This document shows, piece by piece, positions 17,581 through 25,984 of a stretch of DNA of 64,000 nt (within the stretch, counting starts at the first letter, position 1; every line of letters begins with the position of its first letter). Under the pieces are notes generated by a model. It was not told the DNA's origin and searched no databases. It saw nothing but the letters and a program-made list of their open reading frames with translations. The stretch comes from Frigoribacterium sp. PhB24. Its GTDB lineage: Bacteria; Actinomycetota; Actinomycetes; Actinomycetales; Microbacteriaceae. The translations under genes and the position numbers were made by a program. The stretch is from assembly GCF_003755185.1 (NCBI RefSeq), contig NZ_RKIC01000015.1:34957-98956 (forward strand). Direction: 5' to 3'.

Positions 17581-18744
17581 TTACTGCTGCGGAGACAGGG
17601 ATGGTGTCGTGGTGGTCGTCGTCGTGTTGTGTCGCAGTTTTTTGGCGAGTGACACGCTGGGCCCCTTCGCGTAGTGCGCCATGGTGCGGTATGTGGCGTC
17701 TCGGACGAAGAGGGAGTCCAGGGCGAGCATCCAGAGCGAGAACCAGGGCAGGCCCATGAGGAGGCCGATGGCGGAGTGGAAGCCGAGGATGACGAGGAGG
17801 GCGAACACGCGAGTGGGGCGACGCATGAGCAGAAGTGGGAATCCGACCTGGACGAGAACGGTCATGATGGTGCCCAACGCCACCAAGGGTGCCCATACGG
17901 TGATGAGGTGGCTGAGTTCTGGCCAGGTGCCGAACTGTGCGGTCTGGAGGGGGTTGTAGATGGCGTAGCCCCGATACCAGGGGGCGCCCTGCGCTTTGTA
18001 CAACCCGCCGGCCGCATACAGCATGCAGAGCTGTGCGCCGAGCACGATGACGGCCAGATTGTGTAGCAGCGTCGTGAACCGCGCCGGTAGGGCCGGTTGG
18101 AAGTTCCACCAACGGCGCAGGATGTTTCCGGTGTCCGCGCTGCGGGCACGGCGTCGTGCGTCGAGTGACCAGACGTGTGCGGGCGATGTGAAGAAGAGGT
18201 AGATCATCGCCATTCGAGAGAGGTTGTCGCTCTGGTCCTGTACGTCGACGTTGATCGAGAGCAATCCGACCCAGAACACGAACGCGATGGTCATGGCGAT
18301 ACGAGTGCGCCACCCGATCGCGATCGCGATTCCGCTTGCGATCAAGATGCAGAACACTGCGCCGAGGGCGATGGAGTTGTCGGCGGTGGCGTTCACGAGC
18401 GAGAACGGCCAGATGCCGGCGAAGTCACTGTCTGAGAACTGGAGCTGACCGCTCCACGCGGCCCCGGCGCCGAACGTGTAGTTGCGCGTGGCGAAGTTCG
18501 TGAGGCAGAAACCGATGATGGCGACCCCGATCAGCATTCGAGCCATGGCAAGGCCGTACTGGGCGTGCTTCCGGTCGGTCAGCCAGGCTTCTGCGACGGA
18601 GAGGGGGCCGGTGATGCGCCGACGGATCAGGGCACGCAGCCGTGGAGTGCCGCCGGTCTCTCGGCCGGGATCGTCGATCGTCGGCGTGTTCACCGGGTCG
18701 GTGTGAGCGCTGGGCGCATCGTGCGTGAGGGGTGTCGCGGTCAT
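17581..18744 (-). CDS. HTTM-domain multi-pass membrane protein (vitamin K-dependent gamma-carboxylase relative)
   Basis: 387 residues with many hydrophobic helices and an N-terminal soluble stretch of about 55 residues. The layout fits the HTTM family, which includes animal gamma-glutamyl carboxylase. The helix ending AAGGLYKAQGAPWYRGYAI (near residue 250) lines up with the carboxylase segment that holds its active lysine, allowing a one-residue gap. The carboxylase C-terminal domain is absent, as in most bacterial HTTM proteins, whose chemistry is unknown. The start ATG overlaps the stop of the upstream DUF5819 gene (ATGA). The surface-protein gene follows after 31 nt. Confidence 0.8.
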   Translation of the reverse strand: MTATPLTHDAPSAHTDPVNTPTIDDPGRETGGTPRLRALIRRRITGPLSVAEAWLTDRKHAQYGLAMARMLIGVAIIGFCLTNFATRNYTFGAGAAWSGQLQFSDSDFAGIWPFSLVNATADNSIALGAVFCILIASGIAIAIGWRTRIAMTIAFVFWVGLLSINVDVQDQSDNLSRMAMIYLFFTSPAHVWSLDARRRARSADTGNILRRWWNFQPALPARFTTLLHNLAVIVLGAQLCMLYAAGGLYKAQGAPWYRGYAIYNPLQTAQFGTWPELSHLITVWAPLVALGTIMTVLVQVGFPLLLMRRPTRVFALLVILGFHSAIGLLMGLPWFSLWMLALDSLFVRDATYRTMAHYAKGPSVSLAKKLRHNTTTTTTTPSLSPQQ

Positions 18745-19559
18745 CGGGAGCGGCTTTCGAGGGCGTGGTGGACACGGTTGAAGGTCTGCGCGAATTCGTC
18801 CTGGTCTTGTCTCGGTAGCGTGATCAGGCCACGCCACCCGGTTGCGGCGATCTGCGGCGCGGGACGTTCTGCATCGGCGTCGTTGCGGTCCTCGTACGGG
18901 ATGACGTTCTGACGCGATGCGCGGTACTGCACCCGGATCACGTCGGGGCCCCAGGTGGCTTCCGCGATCTGGGTGGCATACGCGTCGGCATAGCGCTCCC
19001 GCACGATGTATTCGTTCACCTCGGCGGTGGAGTCGGCCTGCTGCTGCAGCATCGCTGTCCGCATCCGCCCCAGCCATGCGTCGCCGTCGAAGTAGTTCAG
19101 TCGGGCGGTGTCCTGCTGTTCGGCACTCAGTCCGTCCCAGGCGCCCTTCAATGCACTTGCCGCATGCACACCGAGGCCGGCGGCGCGAGGCGGGAAGAGG
19201 TGATGCTGCGCCATCGACTGCTCGACATCCGTGGCCGATACCCACTTCGTCACGGCGGCATCTTTCCCGTCTGTCGAGGACACCAAAGCCCGGACTTCGA
19301 ACCGGTAGTCGCCGTTGATCGGTTCTGGTGCGAAGACGCTCCAGCTCTGTCCGAACCACGGGATCATGTACGACTCGAGGGCGTTTCCGGGGACCACCTG
19401 TCGCATTGCAGTCGGTGGGGAGATCCACAGGAACGACGCGAACACGTGCCATGCCGTGAGGAGGCACAGCACGACGGCCACGGCCCGGAAGGCCGTCAGG
19501 CGCCATCGCGGCAGCTGGCTTGTCGGAGTGCTTCGAGGAGCACGCGAACGTGAAAGCAC
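18741..19559 (-). CDS. DUF5819-type membrane-anchored protein, partner of HTTM
   Basis: 272 residues from the preferred GTG at 19559, which has AGGAG 7 nt upstream; the frame is open back to a GTG at 19625 with no spaced Shine-Dalgarno. One N-terminal transmembrane helix (AVAVVLCLLTAWHVFASFL), then an extracytoplasmic domain with WFGQSWSVFAPEP, matching the WSVFAPxP signature I know from DUF5819 proteins. That family has no assigned function but is often encoded next to HTTM proteins, as here. First gene of the five-gene block, behind a promoter at about 19.65 kb. Confidence 0.78.
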   Translation of the reverse strand: MLSRSRAPRSTPTSQLPRWRLTAFRAVAVVLCLLTAWHVFASFLWISPPTAMRQVVPGNALESYMIPWFGQSWSVFAPEPINGDYRFEVRALVSSTDGKDAAVTKWVSATDVEQSMAQHHLFPPRAAGLGVHAASALKGAWDGLSAEQQDTARLNYFDGDAWLGRMRTAMLQQQADSTAEVNEYIVRERYADAYATQIAEATWGPDVIRVQYRASRQNVIPYEDRNDADAERPAPQIAATGWRGLITLPRQDQDEFAQTFNRVHHALESRSR

Positions 19560-20014
19560 GGAATTCTCCTGGTCGGGTTTAGGACGCGAGCGGACGTGGT
19601 GCAGGAGGTTAAACTGAAGTTTCACCTTCTACCGAGTCGATAAAAACATATCAGTTTTCCGGCGGCGTGCAAACCGAGATCGAGCGTTTTTGCAGCGTGA
19701 GCAAGCCACGAGCTGCAGACCGTGATCCGAGCGCAGGACGACATCGCTCAGGCTGCGGGTGCACCCTCGACGGACTCGGTCTCTCTCTTCGATCCCGATC
19801 ACGCGCCCATCTCCCTCGCGGGCCGTTCAGCGCCTCTCGTCGTCCGAAGCCGACACCGTGGACGGCGAAGTTCAGTTCGGCCAGAGGTCGGGCAGCATGA
19901 GTTCGTCATGCCCCCGGCTGTGACCAGGTCCGACGCGGCCCCAGTCCGTTCCGCAACCGCGCCGGCCACGGAACGAATCCCGCGGTCCGAGTGTCACGAA
20001 CCGGCTGGGGACGG
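19560..20014. other. Upstream region of the surface-protein island
   Basis: 455 bp with no convincing gene. The stretch 19610-19680 is AT-rich for this genome and holds the island promoter. From about 19700 base composition returns toward the high-GC background, so the right edge of the acquired block is likely here. Nothing else is recognised. Confidence 0.5.
19646..19673 (-). promoter_or_regulatory. Promoter of the five-gene island
   Basis: On the minus strand TTGCAC (19668-19673), a 16-bp spacer and TATGTT (19646-19651) make a sigma-70-like promoter. It would start transcription about 80 nt before the DUF5819 start codon. Confidence 0.5.
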
Positions 20015-21745
20015 CTAGACGCGGGCGGCGATCAGGGCGCGGGTGTGGGCGTGCTGCGGGGCGTCGAAGACGTCCGCCGTGCGGCCCTGCTCGACCACCC
20101 GGCCCTCGTGCATCACGGCGACGTGGTCGGACATGTGCTCGACGACGTCGAGGTCGTGCGAGATGAAGAGGTACGCGAGCCCGTCCTGTCGTTGCAGCTC
20201 GTCGAGCAGGTCGAGCACCTGGGCCTGCACCGAGACGTCGAGCGCCGAGACCGGCTCGTCGCAGATGATCACCCGGGGCCGTGGTGCCAGGGCGCGGGCG
20301 ATCGCCACCCGTTGGCGCTGCCCGCCCGACAGCGTGTCAGGGCGTCGCCCGACCGTGTCGGTGCCGAGCCCCACCCGTGACAGCAGGGCGACGACCTCGG
20401 GTTCGACGGCGCCCAGGCGTGTGCTGCGGCCCGAGGTCAGCGCGTCCGCCAGCAGGCGCCCGACCGTGAAACGCGGGTCGAACGAGCTCGTCGGGTCCTG
20501 GTAGACCGCCCCGAGGTCGCCCCGTCGGGAGCGACGATCGTGCTCGCGTGCCGGGGACCAGGGTGCCCCGAGCAGCTCGACCGTGCCGGCATCGGGCTCG
20601 TCGAGACCGAGCAGCAGGCGTGCCGTCGTGGTCTTTCCCGAACCCGACGCGCCGACGAGGCCCAGCGTCTCTCCGGCTCGCAGGCTGAGGGAGACGTCGT
20701 CGACGGCGACCCGGTCGGGGCCGCGGCGACCCGTGAAGACCCGTCGCAGGCCGTTCGCGACGAGGACGGGGCCGGCCGGGGGAGCATCGGACGTCACCTG
20801 GGCCGTCGAGCCGCTCGCGCCTCCTGACGGGGGTGCGTCGGACGCGACCCGCGTCGTCGAGCCGAGCGCGCCTCCTGTGGGCGGTCCGTCGGGCGTCCCG
20901 GGTGAGGAGAGCCGCCGCCCTCGCGGCGCCCCGCCGGGCAGGGCCGCGATGAGCATGCGCGTGTAGTCGGCCTGTGGCGCGTCGAGCACGGTCGCCGTGG
21001 GGCCCTGCTCGACCACGCGTCCGTCACGCATCACGACGACTCGGTCGGCCAGGCGGCGCACGACCCCGAGGTCGTGGCTGATCGCGAGGACGGCCGTGCC
21101 CCCGTCGCGCAGGGCTGCGAGCCGGTCGACGACCAGGCGCTGCACCTCGGCGTCCAGGGCGGTGGTGGGCTCGTCGGCGACGATCACACCGGGCCTCAAG
21201 GCGAGGGCGGCGGCGATGAGCGCCCGCTGTCGCAGACCACCCGACAACTCGCCCGAGCGCAGGCCGCGGCGCACCTCGGGGTCGGGCATGCCGACCTCGG
21301 TGAGCGCCTCGAGCACGCGGGCCCGGCGGGCCGTCGGCGTGAGCCGCGTGTGCAGCCTGAGGGCGTCGTCGATCTCGCGGCCGACCGGACGCAGGGGGTC
21401 GAGCGAGACCAGGGCGTCCTGCAGCACGAGACCGACGCGTGGACCGCGCACCCCACGCCATCGACGCTCGGTCAGTGTCAGCAGATCGTCGCCGCCGAGT
21501 CGCAGCGCGTCGGCCGTCACGGTGCCGCCGGTGAGCCCCAGCAGGGCCCGGGCGGTCACGCTCTTGCCCGAGCCGGACTCGCCGACCAGGGCCACGCACT
21601 CGCCCGGCCGCAGCGAGAACGAGACGTCGTCGACGGCGGTCACCCGGCCGAAGGCGACGTGCAGGCGCTCGACGACGAGGTCGTCCGAGGAGGGGCGGTG
21701 CCGGTCGTCGGGAGCGGCGCCGGTCGGCCGCGGTGTCGCCGTCAT
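20015..21745 (-). CDS. Fused double ATP-binding protein of a peptide/nickel-type ABC importer (DppD-DppF fusion)
   Basis: 576 residues with two complete ABC ATPase domains. The first has Walker A GESGSGKS (about 54-61) and signature LSGG; the second has Walker A GASGSGKT (near 370) and signature LSGGQRQRV. Walker B regions VIVADEPT and VIICDEPV are intact, so both sites should hydrolyse ATP. It powers the two permeases encoded just upstream, importing oligopeptides or related solutes captured by the lipoprotein. The linker between domains contains a 51-bp duplicated stretch. The start overlaps the permease stop (ATGA). Confidence 0.93.
   Translation of the reverse strand: MTATPRPTGAAPDDRHRPSSDDLVVERLHVAFGRVTAVDDVSFSLRPGECVALVGESGSGKSVTARALLGLTGGTVTADALRLGGDDLLTLTERRWRGVRGPRVGLVLQDALVSLDPLRPVGREIDDALRLHTRLTPTARRARVLEALTEVGMPDPEVRRGLRSGELSGGLRQRALIAAALALRPGVIVADEPTTALDAEVQRLVVDRLAALRDGGTAVLAISHDLGVVRRLADRVVVMRDGRVVEQGPTATVLDAPQADYTRMLIAALPGGAPRGRRLSSPGTPDGPPTGGALGSTTRVASDAPPSGGASGSTAQVTSDAPPAGPVLVANGLRRVFTGRRGPDRVAVDDVSLSLRAGETLGLVGASGSGKTTTARLLLGLDEPDAGTVELLGAPWSPAREHDRRSRRGDLGAVYQDPTSSFDPRFTVGRLLADALTSGRSTRLGAVEPEVVALLSRVGLGTDTVGRRPDTLSGGQRQRVAIARALAPRPRVIICDEPVSALDVSVQAQVLDLLDELQRQDGLAYLFISHDLDVVEHMSDHVAVMHEGRVVEQGRTADVFDAPQHAHTRALIAARV
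20778..20879 (-). repeat. 51-bp imperfect tandem duplication in the inter-domain linker
   Basis: Copies at 20778-20828 and 20829-20879 encode the repeated linker pattern SDAPP-GGA-GST. Each copy ends in GCGCCTCCTG, the core of the dispersed motif found throughout the window. The duplication keeps frame. Confidence 0.8.
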
Positions 21746-22638
21746 CGAGGCCCTCTCCGCTCACGGCGGGCCAGCCCGCGGCCCAACACGGTGGCGGACG
21801 CGGCGGTCACGACGACGGCCAGACCGGGGAACACGGTCATCCACCAGGCGACCGTGAGGTACGTGCGCCCGGCCGAGAGCATCGCCCCCCACTCGGGCGC
21901 GGGGGGCGGCGACCCCAACCCGAGATAGCTCAACGACGAAGCCCAGACCACGGCCTGGCCGAGGCCCAGCGTGGCGAGCACGACGACGGGCGCGAGCGCG
22001 TTCGGCAGGACGTGACGCAGCAGCACGACCCCAGGGCGGCGTCCGAGCACGATCGCGGACTCGACCATCGGCGACCGACGGACGGCCGCCACCTGGCTGC
22101 GGACGATGCGGGCGTACCCGGGGGCGGTCGCGAGCCCCACGGCGATCGTGGCCGGCACGGCCCCGGGCCCGGTGAACGCGATGACGACGAGCGCCAGCAA
22201 CAGGCCGGGCAGGGCGAAGAGCACCTCGAGCAGGCGGCTCACACCCGCGTCCGAGACGCGACCGACGAGGCCTCGACCGCCGAGACCGGCCAGGACGCCG
22301 AGGACGACCCCGAGTCCCGTCCCGATCAGGGTGGCGACCAGCCCGATGGTGAGCGAGGCACCGGCGCCGTGCACGACGCGGGTCCACACGCCGCGCCCCG
22401 ACTCGTCGGTGCCGAACGGGTGAACGAGCGACGGGCCGGCGAACGCGTCGGTCGGCGACACGGCGAGCGGGTCGGCGGGCGCCAGCAGGCGCGGGGCGAC
22501 TGCCATGACGAGAACGAGCAGCAGCAGTGCCGCGGCGGCGAGTTCGGCCGGGCCGAGCGGCAGCCGCCGGCGGGCGGCGCGGGACGAGGAGGCGCGGGTC
22601 GTCCCGGCGCCCCGGGGCAGGTCGGGCAGCGCGGTCAT
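21742..22638 (-). CDS. ABC importer permease, DppC/OppC type
   Basis: 298-residue inner-membrane permease with an N-terminal helix followed by about five more. The ATPase-coupling EAA loop reads AIVLGRRPGVVLLRHVLPNALAP. HPFGTDESGRGVWTRVVHG after the first helix is the usual OppC/DppC signature. It forms the channel with the DppB-type permease, whose gene it overlaps by 4 bp (ATGA). Confidence 0.93.
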   Translation of the reverse strand: MTALPDLPRGAGTTRASSSRAARRRLPLGPAELAAAALLLLVLVMAVAPRLLAPADPLAVSPTDAFAGPSLVHPFGTDESGRGVWTRVVHGAGASLTIGLVATLIGTGLGVVLGVLAGLGGRGLVGRVSDAGVSRLLEVLFALPGLLLALVVIAFTGPGAVPATIAVGLATAPGYARIVRSQVAAVRRSPMVESAIVLGRRPGVVLLRHVLPNALAPVVVLATLGLGQAVVWASSLSYLGLGSPPPAPEWGAMLSAGRTYLTVAWWMTVFPGLAVVVTAASATVLGRGLARRERRGPR

Positions 22639-23585
22639 GCCGCACGTCCTCTCGGGTCGATCGTTCGCTCGGCCAGATCGCCGAGGGCGACCACGACGAC
22701 GTAGGCGAGGGCCGAGACGAGGGCGACGCCGGTCACGAGCGGGATGTCGCGCAGCGTGACCGCCCCGAGCAGGGTGCGGCCGAGGCCCGGGCGGGCGAAG
22801 ACCGACTCGACGACGACGGCGCCACTGAGCAGTGAGCCGAACGCCCACCCCGACAGGGCCAGCCCGGGCAGGGCCGCGTGCCGCAGCAGGTGACGACCGA
22901 ACAGGCCCGACGGGCTCTCGCCCCGGGCCCGGGCCGAGACGGCGAACGGGGTCGCCGCCGCGTCCAGCAACGAATCGCGGGTGACCTGGCCGAGGAACCC
23001 CGCGACGGGGATCGCGAGGGTGACGACCGGCAGGACGAGCCCCGCGGGGGTGCCCGTGCTCACCGGGGGCAGCAGCCCGAGCTCGGTGCTGAAGACGAGG
23101 ATCAGCAGGCTGGCCAACCAGAAGTGCGGCACGGCCGAGGCGACCACCTCGAGCGCGGACGACACCGCCGAGGCGGCTCGGCCGCCGAGGGTCGCCCACC
23201 AGGCCGTCGCGATCGCGAGCAGCCAGGCCACGAGGAGGGCCAGCAGCGCCAACCCGATCGTGCCGGGCAGCTGGTCGAGCAGGAGCCGACCGACGTCGGT
23301 GCGCAGCGAGTACGAGGTGCCGAGGTCGCCCGTGGCGAGCCGCCCGAGCTGCGCGAGGTACTGCACGAGCAGCGGCTGGTCGAGACCGTACTGCCGACGG
23401 ATCGTGTCGAGGGCCTCGGCCGACGCCTGGGAGCCCGGGCCGCCGAGGATCGCCTCGGCCGGGTCGCCCGGCACGAGCCGGATCGCGAAGAAGATGAGCG
23501 TCGCGACGGCCCAGAGCACGAAGACAGCCCCGAGCAGGCGGCCGACGAGCCACCGCCCGGCCCGTCGCCACCGCCCGGGACGCAC
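22635..23585 (-). CDS. ABC importer permease, DppB/OppB type
   Basis: 316 residues. DppB signature FFAIRLVPGDPAEAILG after the first helix, and the EAA coupling loop ARARGESPSGLFGRHLLRHAALP. The start is taken as GTG at 23585, 4 nt past the lipoprotein stop; longer in-frame extensions run into the lipoprotein gene and are Arg-rich nonsense. It pairs with the DppC-type permease encoded next. Confidence 0.9.
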   Translation of the reverse strand: MRPGRWRRAGRWLVGRLLGAVFVLWAVATLIFFAIRLVPGDPAEAILGGPGSQASAEALDTIRRQYGLDQPLLVQYLAQLGRLATGDLGTSYSLRTDVGRLLLDQLPGTIGLALLALLVAWLLAIATAWWATLGGRAASAVSSALEVVASAVPHFWLASLLILVFSTELGLLPPVSTGTPAGLVLPVVTLAIPVAGFLGQVTRDSLLDAAATPFAVSARARGESPSGLFGRHLLRHAALPGLALSGWAFGSLLSGAVVVESVFARPGLGRTLLGAVTLRDIPLVTGVALVSALAYVVVVALGDLAERTIDPRGRAA

Positions 23586-23589
23586 CCGG

Positions 23590-25227
23590 TCAGCTCGCCT
23601 TGTACGCGTCGTACATCGTCGGGGCCTGGACCGTCGGCAGGGCGCGGACGCCCTGGACGGCCGAGCGCACCAGGTAGTGGTTCTGCTGGTCATACAGCGG
23701 CAGGACGTGCCAGCCCTCGAGGATGATCTGCTGCGCCTGCTGGTAGAGGTCGGCGCGCTCGTCGGCGTCGCTGGTCTCGGAGGCGCGGGTCAGCAGGTCG
23801 TCGAGTGCCGGGTCGCTCGTCTGCGACAGGTTGGCGAAGTAGCCGCTCGGGGCCGGGGTGATGCCGTCGCTGTCGTAGAGGATGCGCAGCACGTCGGGAC
23901 CGACCTTCGTGTACGGCGCGCTGACCAGGTCGTACTCGTTCGCCGCGAGGGCGCCGTACCAGCTCGACAGGTCGAGGGGTTCGAGGGTGACGTCGAAGCC
24001 CAGGCCCTTCGCGCCCGCCTGGACCTGCTCGAACAGCGACTGTTCGGCCGGGATCGACTGGTTCGTGCTGACCGGGAACGTCGCGGCGAGGCGTACGCCG
24101 TCCTTCGTGCGGAAGCCGTCGGCGTCGCGGGAGGTCCACCCGGCCTGGTCGAGCAGGTCGTTCGCCACGTCGGCGTCGACGTCGAAGAGCGACTCGTCGG
24201 AGAACGCCAGCGGCTCGACGCTCGAGAGCGGGCTGTACGACCGCTTCGCCGTGCCGAAGAACAGCGAGTCGATGCCCGAGTCGACGTCGACGCCGCGGAT
24301 GAACGCTTCGCGGACGCTCGGGTCGTCGAAGGGCGCCTTGCCGGCGTTGAGTTCGATGCGGTTCGAGGCGCCCGGGCGCGGGGCGTCGATCTCGTCGAGC
24401 GAGTCGCCCTTCGCCGCGGCGACGAGGGTGTCGGGCTGGGCGTTGTCGATCACGTCGACCTGGCCGGCCTGGAGCGCGGAGTAGCGCGACGCCGAGTCGG
24501 GGATGAACCGCCAGACGATCTCGTCGAGGTAGGCGGGCCCCTGGTGCCCGGCATCGGCCGGCGGCGAGCTGTAGTCGTCGTTGCGGGTGAGGACGACCTG
24601 CTGCTGCTTCGTCCACGACTCGACCACGAACGGGCCGGTGCCGACCGGCGACTCGCAGTTGACCTCTTGGCTGCGGGTCAGCGCCTCGGGGGACTCCATG
24701 GCGAGCCACGGCTGCGACAGCGACTCGAGCAGTGCGCTGTCGGGTTCGCTGAGGTCGAAGCGTGCCGTGCGGGCGTCGACCGCCTCGACGCCCGTGACCT
24801 TGCCGAGGGCGAGGTAACCGGTCGACGACAGGGTCGTGGGGTCTTGCAGGTGGGCGACGTTGGCGGCCACGGCGGCGGCGTCGAACGGGGTGCCGTCGGT
24901 GAAGGCGACGCCGTCCTTCAGCGTGAAGGTCCAGCTGAGACCGTCGGGGGCCTCTTGCCACGAGTCGGCCAGCCACGGGACGACGTCGCCGTTGGCGTCT
25001 TTCGAGACGAGCGATTCGAGGTACTGCGTCGACACGAGCGCCTGCGGGTAGTTGCCGCCCACGTGGGGGTCGAGGCAGGTCGGTTCGGCATCGCCCGAGG
25101 CGTAGGTCAGCGTGCCCCCCGAGACCGGCGTGGACGAGGTGTCGGGTTCGCCCCCGCTCGTGCAGCCGGCGAGCACGAGGCTCGCGACGGCGGTGGCGGC
25201 GATCAGGGCGGGCAGGCGGCTGCGCAT
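23590..25227 (-). CDS. Peptide/nickel-type ABC substrate-binding lipoprotein
   Basis: 545-residue SBP family 5 (DppA/OppA) protein. Lipobox LVLAGC puts the lipidated Cys at residue 22, anchoring it to the outer face of the membrane. Family features include GGTLTYAS near the start, WTFTLKDGVAFTDGTPFDA, and the C-terminal ILYDSDGITPAP region. Ligand not predictable: family members bind di- and oligopeptides, nickel chelates and other solutes. First gene of the four-gene importer operon. The ATG at 25227 has CGGAG just upstream. Confidence 0.92.
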   Translation of the reverse strand: MRSRLPALIAATAVASLVLAGCTSGGEPDTSSTPVSGGTLTYASGDAEPTCLDPHVGGNYPQALVSTQYLESLVSKDANGDVVPWLADSWQEAPDGLSWTFTLKDGVAFTDGTPFDAAAVAANVAHLQDPTTLSSTGYLALGKVTGVEAVDARTARFDLSEPDSALLESLSQPWLAMESPEALTRSQEVNCESPVGTGPFVVESWTKQQQVVLTRNDDYSSPPADAGHQGPAYLDEIVWRFIPDSASRYSALQAGQVDVIDNAQPDTLVAAAKGDSLDEIDAPRPGASNRIELNAGKAPFDDPSVREAFIRGVDVDSGIDSLFFGTAKRSYSPLSSVEPLAFSDESLFDVDADVANDLLDQAGWTSRDADGFRTKDGVRLAATFPVSTNQSIPAEQSLFEQVQAGAKGLGFDVTLEPLDLSSWYGALAANEYDLVSAPYTKVGPDVLRILYDSDGITPAPSGYFANLSQTSDPALDDLLTRASETSDADERADLYQQAQQIILEGWHVLPLYDQQNHYLVRSAVQGVRALPTVQAPTMYDAYKAS

Positions 25228-25351
25228 GGGGCTCCGGGCGTGAGGGAGTGACGGGACGTCGGGTGTGATGCGGGGGGCACCGCCGAGGGGGCGGCATTGG
25301 TGGACCGGGTGCAACAAGTGCGCCGTCGAGTCTAGCGGCATGATGGTGGCC

Positions 25352-25984
25352 ATGTCAGATGGACCAGGCCCGACCCGACCCCGACGGCCGGTCGGTCGAC
25401 CTCGCCGCTCGTCCGCCGAGATGCTGGCCGACGCGGCCGCCGAGCTGTTCCTCGAGAACGGCTACGCCGGCACGACCGTCGACGACATCGCGCGCCGGGC
25501 CGGAGTCAGCCGCGGCACCTTCTTCAACTACTTCGAGGCCAAGTCGGACCTCTTCTGGCTCGATCTCGACCAGAGCCTCGCCGACCTCGGAGACCTGCTG
25601 CGCGCCTCCTCGGGTCTCTCTCCGGTCCGGGCCGTCGAGGCGGCGCTCGTCGCGCTCGCCGAGGCCCACGACCCCGAGCGCGTGCCGTGGGCGCTGACGC
25701 AGTCCGAGGCGATGGCCCTCGGCGACGACCTCGTCGCGTCGGCCGCGGTCCGGTTCGTCCGGCAGCAGGGGGCGGTCGCGTCGTACGTCGCCGAGCGGTC
25801 GGGCCGGGATCGCTCGGACCTCTCGGCCCAGGTGGTCGGTTCGACCTTGATCGCCGCCGCGGCGGCCGCGATCTCGACCTGGGCACGTGCCGGGGTGTCG
25901 CGGGGGCCCCTGGGGCCGATCGTCGCGGCGGCCGTGGGCCCCGTCGCGGACGGACTCGACGCCTGGGAGGCGCGCTCGGCCTAG
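25352..25984 (+). CDS. TetR family transcriptional regulator
   Basis: 210 residues. The N-terminal helix-turn-helix is DIARRAGVSRGTFFNYFEAKSDLFW (read as two blocks), typical TetR. The C-terminal ligand domain is not recognisable. Divergent from the peptide importer across about 120 bp, so it is the likely regulator of that operon. Possible starts are ATG 25340, ATG 25343, GTG 25346 and ATG 25352; TAGCGG at 25333-25338 would fit leaderless GTG 25346 or a very short leader to 25352. The stop TAG shares its bases with the stop of the opposing GtrA gene. Confidence 0.88.
   Translation: MSDGPGPTRPRRPVGRPRRSSAEMLADAAAELFLENGYAGTTVDDIARRAGVSRGTFFNYFEAKSDLFWLDLDQSLADLGDLLRASSGLSPVRAVEAALVALAEAHDPERVPWALTQSEAMALGDDLVASAAVRFVRQQGAVASYVAERSGRDRSDLSAQVVGSTLIAAAAAAISTWARAGVSRGPLGPIVAAAVGPVADGLDAWEARSA

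Noticed and set aside
12559-20014. Prophage or integrative element
   Set aside because: Base composition suggests transfer, but no integrase, tRNA target duplication, transposase or phage gene was found.
19722-20018. Possible 98-residue plus-strand gene in the upstream region
   Set aside because: No ribosome binding site, no family likeness, and it runs into the stop region of the ABC gene; composition is not coding-like.
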